Of a stretch of DNA of 31,955 nt, positions 30,533-31,955 are shown piece after piece. The notes below the pieces were generated by a model. It ran no database searches. It saw only the letters and a program-made list of their open reading frames with translations, and was not told where the DNA came from. Position 1 is the stretch's first letter, and each line of letters opens with the position of its first letter. Position numbers and translations under genes: made by a program. Source of the stretch: a virus; the IMG/VR virus record IMGVR_UViG_3300023235_000082, positions 1-31,955 of that record; one strand, given 5' to 3'.

Positions 30533-31955
30533 ATGGCAAATAACGAAATTAACGTACTTAAGCGAAATGGTCGTGGTAAAGAACCTCTTAATATTGACAA
30601 GATTCATTCTATGGTTGGTTATGCAACACAAGAAATCACAGGTGTAAGTGCTTCTCATGTGGAGATGAATAGTGGTATTCAATTCGCAGACGGAATGAGT
30701 ACAGATGATATTCAACAAATCCTTATCAAGTCGGCTAATGATCTAATTAGTTTAGAAAATCCTAACTATCAATATGTTGCTGCTAGACTATTATTATTCT
30801 CCCTTCGTAAAAAATTATATCATAGATTATGGGAACATCCTAAATTCATAGATCAAATTAAAACTTGTATCAAACAAGGTGTATATGATAAAGACATACT
30901 AGCACAATATACTGAATCTGAAATAGATAGAATGGGTATGTGGATTGTACATGAAAGAGATTACAAATTTACCTATGCAGGTTTAAGACAAGTAATGGAT
31001 AAGTATCTAGTACAAGATAGAAGTACAGGTGATGTTTTTGAAACTCCACAATTTATGTACATGATGATTGCGGCTACATTATTTGCTCAATATTCTAAAG
31101 AAATAAGATTAACTTATGTCAAAAAATATTATGACGCAATCAGTAAGTTTAAGATTAACATTCCTACTCCTGTTATGGCAGGTGTGAGAACACCTATTAG
31201 ACAGTTTGCTAGTTGTGTTTTAGTTGATAGTGATGATACATTACCAAGTATCTTTTCAAGTGATATGGCTGTTGGTAGATACGTTGCTCAGAGAGCAGGT
31301 ATTGGTATCAATGCAGGTAGAATTAGAGGTATCAATAGTAGAATTAGAGGAGGCGAAGTACAACACACAGGTGTTATTCCTTTCCTTAAAAAGTTTGAAG
31401 CAACTGTTAGATGTTGCACACAAAATGGCGTAAGAGGTGGTAGTGCTACTGTACACTTTCCAATATGGCACCAAGAGATAGAAGATATACTTGTTCTAAA
31501 AAACAATAAAGGAACAGAAGATAATAGAGTTAGAAAATTAGATTACTCAATACAAATAACTAAACTATTCTATGAAAGATTTATTAAGAATGAAGATATA
31601 ACTTTATTCTCTCCTAATAATGTACCAGGTTTATATGAGGCATTTGGTATGCCTGGGTTTGATGAACTATATAAAAAATATGAAGCAGATAAATCTATAC
31701 CTAAATCAACAATAGGTGCTCAAGAGTTGTTTATGAATATGTTAAAAGAAAGAGCAGAAACTGGTCGTATCTATATTATGAATTTAGACCATTGTAATAC
31801 ACACAGCTCTTTTAAAGATAAAATCTATATGTCAAACCTTTGTGTATCAGGAGATACTAGTATATCTATATTATCAGATAAAATAGGTGTAAAAGACATT
31901 GAAATTAAAGATTTAGAAACATATCTAAAAGAAGATGATACTATAAAGGTATATT
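30533..31955 (+). CDS. nrdA: Ribonucleotide reductase large subunit NrdA, N-terminal part, interrupted by an intein
   Basis: The frame is open from ATG 30533 (AAAAGGATCTAA ribosome-binding site) to the window end. It is the large subunit of class Ia ribonucleotide reductase, which makes dNTPs for phage replication. An ATP-cone-like opening (INVLKRNGRGKEPLNIDKIH) is followed by PTPVMAGVRTPIRQFASCVL, with the redox-cysteine region, RAGIGINAGRIRGI, GGSATVHFPIWHQE, and NLDHCNTHSSF then KDKIYMSNLC. The last C (codon 437 at 31841) corresponds to the thiyl-radical cysteine. After it the sequence leaves the family and reads VSGDTSISI, an intein start. The remaining intein and the C-terminal part lie outside the window. 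Confidence 0.92.
   Translation, partial: MANNEINVLKRNGRGKEPLNIDKIHSMVGYATQEITGVSASHVEMNSGIQFADGMSTDDIQQILIKSANDLISLENPNYQYVAARLLLFSLRKKLYHRLWEHPKFIDQIKTCIKQGVYDKDILAQYTESEIDRMGMWIVHERDYKFTYAGLRQVMDKYLVQDRSTGDVFETPQFMYMMIAATLFAQYSKEIRLTYVKKYYDAISKFKINIPTPVMAGVRTPIRQFASCVLVDSDDTLPSIFSSDMAVGRYVAQRAGIGINAGRIRGINSRIRGGEVQHTGVIPFLKKFEATVRCCTQNGVRGGSATVHFPIWHQEIEDILVLKNNKGTEDNRVRKLDYSIQITKLFYERFIKNEDITLFSPNNVPGLYEAFGMPGFDELYKKYEADKSIPKSTIGAQELFMNMLKERAETGRIYIMNLDHCNTHSSFKDKIYMSNLCVSGDTSISILSDKIGVKDIEIKDLETYLKEDDTIKVY
31841..31955 (+). mobile_element. Intein (start) inserted at the NrdA catalytic cysteine
   Basis: In NrdA homologues SNLC is followed by Q/L/M-E-I. Here the codons read CVSGDTSISILSDKIGVKDI and then EIKDLETYLKEDDTIKVY. 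C-[LVF]-x-G-D-T-x-[IV] is the classic N-terminal splicing block (block A) of inteins, with Cys1 as nucleophile. The C-extein should restart with the catalytic Cys. The homing-endonuclease and C-terminal (HN-C) blocks lie beyond the window. Confidence 0.8.

Overview
The window is a 32 kb piece of an AT-rich, T4-like myovirus genome. All genes lie on the + strand and are tightly packed, with frequent ATGA or TAATG overlaps. The replication core keeps the T4 order: clamp loader 44 (3' end only), 62, regA and polymerase 43, followed by recombinase uvsX, helicase 41 and, further on, primase 61 and the start of nrdA. The low G+C, the gene content (RimK-like ligase, cold-shock protein, Mom-like protein, HAD nucleotidase, many small conserved genes of marine T4-likes) and the compactness suggest a marine bacteriophage such as a pelagiphage or cyanophage relative. 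The host cannot be fixed from the sequence.

Layout. 1-3196: clamp loader (split by an HNH homing endonuclease), RegA, and a RimK-like ligase fused to a retropepsin-like domain. 3201-8087: a small conserved gene, DNA polymerase, a DNA methyltransferase and a Mom-like GNAT protein; the last three all end in the same NLDEFF tail, which looks like a sliding-clamp binding peptide. 8084-11692: UvsX, helicase, cold-shock protein, small genes and tRNA-Asp. 11702-15442: a conserved protein of unknown function, then a ligase-like gene flanked by two GIY-YIG endonucleases and interrupted near its start by an in-frame UGA in a CUU-UGA-CUA context. 15444-27168: a minimal MscS-like protein and a long series of accessory proteins, many with an N-terminal leader resembling the T4 capsid-targeting sequence (MK-x-aromatic-x-x-F/L, then a [LIF]-x-E cleavage-like site). 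Two virion-type proteins and two strong hairpins also lie here. 27168-29479: small membrane proteins, an Rz-like inner spanin candidate and a lipoprotein, which look like a lysis or envelope cassette without a visible endolysin. 29484-31955: primase and a class I ribonucleotide reductase large subunit interrupted at its catalytic cysteine by the beginning of an intein.

Regulation. Near-consensus sigma70 promoters (TTGACA/TTGACT/TTTACA, 16-17 nt, TATAAT/TATAAA) precede the gene at 3254, uvsX, the 11738 gene, the first GIY-YIG gene and primase. Exact T4 late boxes (TATAAATA) lie at 318, 8095, 11725, 13033 and 22767. Three genes (331, 11738, 29519) have no Shine-Dalgarno and begin at, or within one base of, the predicted transcription start, so they are probably leaderless.

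The most unusual points are the clamp-tail DNA-modification cassette, the possible 6-nt ribosome hop or UGA readthrough, the set of enzymes with capsid-targeting-like leaders, and the nrdA intein.
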